A stretch of 16,771 bases of DNA from Bacillota bacterium (GTDB lineage: Bacteria > Bacillota > Sulfobacillia > JAJZYS01 > JAJYTV01), in contig JAJYNV010000332.1 in NCBI GenBank assembly GCA_021786135.1, positions 1 to 16,771 on the forward strand, read 5' to 3'. Positions 15,496 to 16,771 of this stretch are shown in pieces. The first letter of the stretch is position 1. Each line of letters starts with the position of its first letter. The notes below the pieces were generated by a model, which ran no database searches, was not told the origin of the DNA, and saw nothing but the letters and a program-made list of their open reading frames with translations. The translations under genes and the position numbers were made by a program.

Positions 15496-15915
15496 TCAGC
15501 GATCAAGATCTGGTCCTTCCCTCTTGTTCTGAGGAGTCCGCCGACCTGAGGGAGCTTGGCGGGCGATCTCTGGATGGGTCCTCTCCAACAGAGCTGTCGC
15601 CATCCGCTCCACATCGGGCAGGTCCTTTTGGACAGCATCCCACACTATGCGCAGATCCACTTCGGCATAGTTGTGGATCAGTACGTTGCGCATCCCTCTC
15701 ATGTGCTTCCAGGGGAAGTCGGGGTGGGCATCGACGAACTCGGCGCTGAGCTTGGTGGTAGCTTCGCCGATGATCTCGATGCCGCGAATGACCACCCACT
15801 GCTTTTCCTCGTTCCCGAGAAAAGCCTCATAGGAGAGCCCCTGCGTGAACCGCATCACCTTACTGGCGGCGTCCCGCATGTGCGCGACGTACACTAGGTC
15901 ATTGCGCAGCGACAT
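15496..15915 (-). CDS. hepT: HepT toxin of an MntA-HepT (type VII) toxin-antitoxin system
   Basis: A 139-residue HEPN-family protein (DUF86). The catalytic motif R-x4-H-x-Y is R76-NVLI-H81-N-Y83. The other typical segments are DLVYVAHMRDAASKV, VVIRGIEIIGEATTKLS, FPWKHMRGMRN and IVWDAVQKDLP. HepT toxins are RNA-cleaving HEPN ribonucleases, and in characterised pairs the partner MntA adds AMP to the motif Tyr and silences the toxin. The gene starts inside the end of mntA (17-bp overlap), so the two are translationally coupled. The tail (GRRTPQNKREGPDLDR) is somewhat longer and more basic than usual. All key residues are present, so it is probably functional. Confidence 0.92.
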   Translation of the reverse strand: MSLRNDLVYVAHMRDAASKVMRFTQGLSYEAFLGNEEKQWVVIRGIEIIGEATTKLSAEFVDAHPDFPWKHMRGMRNVLIHNYAEVDLRIVWDAVQKDLPDVERMATALLERTHPEIARQAPSGRRTPQNKREGPDLDR

Positions 15916-16219
15916 AGAACACTCGCCTTCTCCTTAGGACATCATCACGGATGTACTTGTCGAGGAGGTCCTTATACACCAGATCGACCTTGCGGCCGAA
16001 CAAGGTCGCAAGCTCTTCCTGCATGGTCAGCAGCTCGTCGAGTGTATGCTCGTGGTCTGAATCCGGTTCTATGAGCACGTCGACGTCGCTGCGCTCCGTG
16101 AAGTCGTCGCGCAGAACAGAGCCAAAGAGCGCAAACTCCCGCACGCGGTGCCGCCGGCAGAAGTCGGCCACCACATCCATGGGAACGGGAATGCGTGGCG
16201 CTTCCCGCGCGCTCTCCAT
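15899..16219 (-). CDS. mntA: MntA nucleotidyltransferase antitoxin
   Basis: A 106-residue minimal nucleotidyltransferase (MNT domain). The signature GSx10DxD is complete: G33-S34 in FALFGSVLRDDF and D45-V-D47 in RSDVDVLIEPD. EELATLFGRKVDLVYKDLL follows and supplies the third acidic residue region. I chose ATG 16219 because GAGGTGAG lies about 5 nt upstream; the frame also allows a GTG at 16228. It is the upstream gene of a two-gene operon with hepT, in the antitoxin-first order usual for the pair. Its known role is AMPylation of HepT. Confidence 0.92.
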   Translation of the reverse strand: MESAREAPRIPVPMDVVADFCRRHRVREFALFGSVLRDDFTERSDVDVLIEPDSDHEHTLDELLTMQEELATLFGRKVDLVYKDLLDKYIRDDVLRRRRVFYVAAQ

Positions 16220-16239
16220 GAATCTCACCTCTCGTCTGC

Positions 16240-16245
16240 ATTATA
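16240..16245 (-). promoter_or_regulatory. Candidate -10 box of the mntA-hepT operon
   Basis: TATAAT on the minus strand, 21 bp upstream of the mntA ATG. No good -35 box lies at the right distance, so this is only a position-based suggestion. Confidence 0.3.
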
Positions 16246-16304
16246 ACCCCAGAAGTGCTGCACAGGTCCCGTCTGGCCCGGTGTACGGCGATGGACCCTG
16301 TGAG

Positions 16305-16396
16305 GCTGAGCCTCTGATGGCGGCTCAGCGGCCGTCCACAAGTCCACGGCCGCCGGCATGTGCGCGTTGGGGAGGAGCCTCTAATGAAGGCTCCTC
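16305..16396. repeat. Cluster of three 8-bp stem-loops next to the recombinase
   Basis: Stem 1: GCTGAGCC (16305-16312) with GGCTCAGC (16322-16329). Stem 2: GCGGCCGT (16328-16335) with ACGGCCGC (16346-16353). Stem 3: GAGGAGCC (16372-16379) with GGCTCCTC (16389-16396). Stems 1 and 3 both have 9-nt loops of the form TCTRATG plus two bases and share the inner stem GAGCC/GGCTC. The recombinase stop codon lies in loop 3. They could be terminators between the recombinase and mntA, or recombinase-related sites. Confidence 0.6.
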
Positions 16397-16771
16397 TGTG
16401 TGTTGCCCGCATCGCCGGGGCAAGGTAAGTCCCCGGCTGCCAACATCCGGCGGACGCTCTGCTCCGACACGTGCAACGGCCGCGCTGCCGCTCGCCGGCT
16501 GATCTCCCCGCTCTCGATGCGACGTCGCACCATCGGCCAGTCGCGTTTCACGCTCTCTGTGTCTGCGACCCGCGGCCGCCCAAGCCGCTTCCCCTCTCGC
16601 CGAACCCGCTCCATCCCTACTTTCACGCCCTCCCGGAGGATGCCGCGCTCAAGCTGCGCCCAGACGGCAGTGATGCCGAACATGGCCTCACCGAAGGGCA
16701 ATGTCGTGTCGATCCACGGCTCTTGGTAGCTGCGGATGCCCACCTTCCATCCGCGCAGGCGCTCCAGCGTC
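16381..16771 (-). CDS. Serine recombinase (resolvase/invertase family), C-terminal part, cut by the window edge
   Basis: The frame is open to the right edge and lacks the N-terminal part with the catalytic Ser. Visible are GWKVGIRSYQEPWIDTTLPFGEAMFGITAVWAQLERGILREGVKVGMERVRREGK, the end of the catalytic domain and the long E helix, then the linker RLGRPRV. A C-terminal helix-turn-helix follows (GEISRRAAARPLHVSEQSVRRML). This is the layout of Tn3-type resolvases and Pin/Hin invertases. Such enzymes cut and rejoin DNA at short paired sites. It is co-oriented with mntA-hepT, about 160 bp upstream of it. Confidence 0.88.
   Translation of the reverse strand, partial: TLERLRGWKVGIRSYQEPWIDTTLPFGEAMFGITAVWAQLERGILREGVKVGMERVRREGKRLGRPRVADTESVKRDWPMVRRRIESGEISRRAAARPLHVSEQSVRRMLAAGDLPCPGDAGNTQRSLH

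Noticed and set aside
15972..16412. 146-residue minus-strand open frame over mntA
   Set aside because: It is in a different frame over mntA, whose GSx10DxD motif is complete in the accepted frame.

Overview
The window is about 62-64% GC (estimated by eye) and reads as an accessory region of a high-GC bacterium. A secreted protein with SLH (S-layer homology) repeats, Ig-like domains and an IPT/TIG domain, plus a MalT-type (LAL) LuxR regulator, suggests a monoderm or atypical-envelope lineage such as a GC-rich Bacillota (Sulfobacillus-like), Chloroflexota or Actinomycetota. There is no rRNA, tRNA or housekeeping gene here to settle it.

Layout. (1) 1-4551: a very long surface protein on the minus strand, with signal peptide, SLH modules, an IPT/TIG domain, Ig-like domains, seven tandem ~100-residue repeats and a C-terminal Ig-like pair. 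Possible RNA structure lies downstream of it (1-252), and a strong hairpin lies in its 5' leader (4580-4605). (2) 5262-8970: an insertion-sequence graveyard. It holds a frameshifted Tn5/IS4-type transposase, an IS1634-family transposase split by an intact ISL3-family element (6103-7960, 8-bp target duplication), and a degenerate IS200-type TnpA on the minus strand where the IS1634 C-terminus should be. (3) 9073-11682: an intact 869-residue LAL regulator on the minus strand. (4) 12268-14486: an IS1380-family remnant, a long perfect palindrome, a ~600-bp stretch with no convincing gene, a GNAT acetyltransferase and an IS256-family remnant. (5) 14493-15283: a MerR-family metal-type regulator divergent from a small thioredoxin-fold protein, with a MerR-type promoter (20-bp spacer, centred dyad) between them. 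(6) 15496-16219: an MntA-HepT type VII toxin-antitoxin pair. (7) 16305-16771: a cluster of stem-loops and the C-terminal part of a serine recombinase running off the right edge.

How the parts relate. Only the MerR/thioredoxin pair and the MntA/HepT pair look like working multi-gene units. The rest is single genes separated by transposon debris. At least six transposase families (IS4/Tn5, IS1634, ISL3, IS200, IS1380, IS256) occur in about 9 kb, and only the ISL3 copy is intact, so it is probably the most recent arrival. The serine recombinase next to the toxin-antitoxin pair suggests that the right end continues into another mobile region. I did not find a clearly new multi-gene system. The most interesting signals are the nested IS whose inverted repeats extend past the canonical ISL3 end motif, the recently homogenised surface-protein repeats, the MerR promoter, and the stem-loop cluster beside the recombinase.
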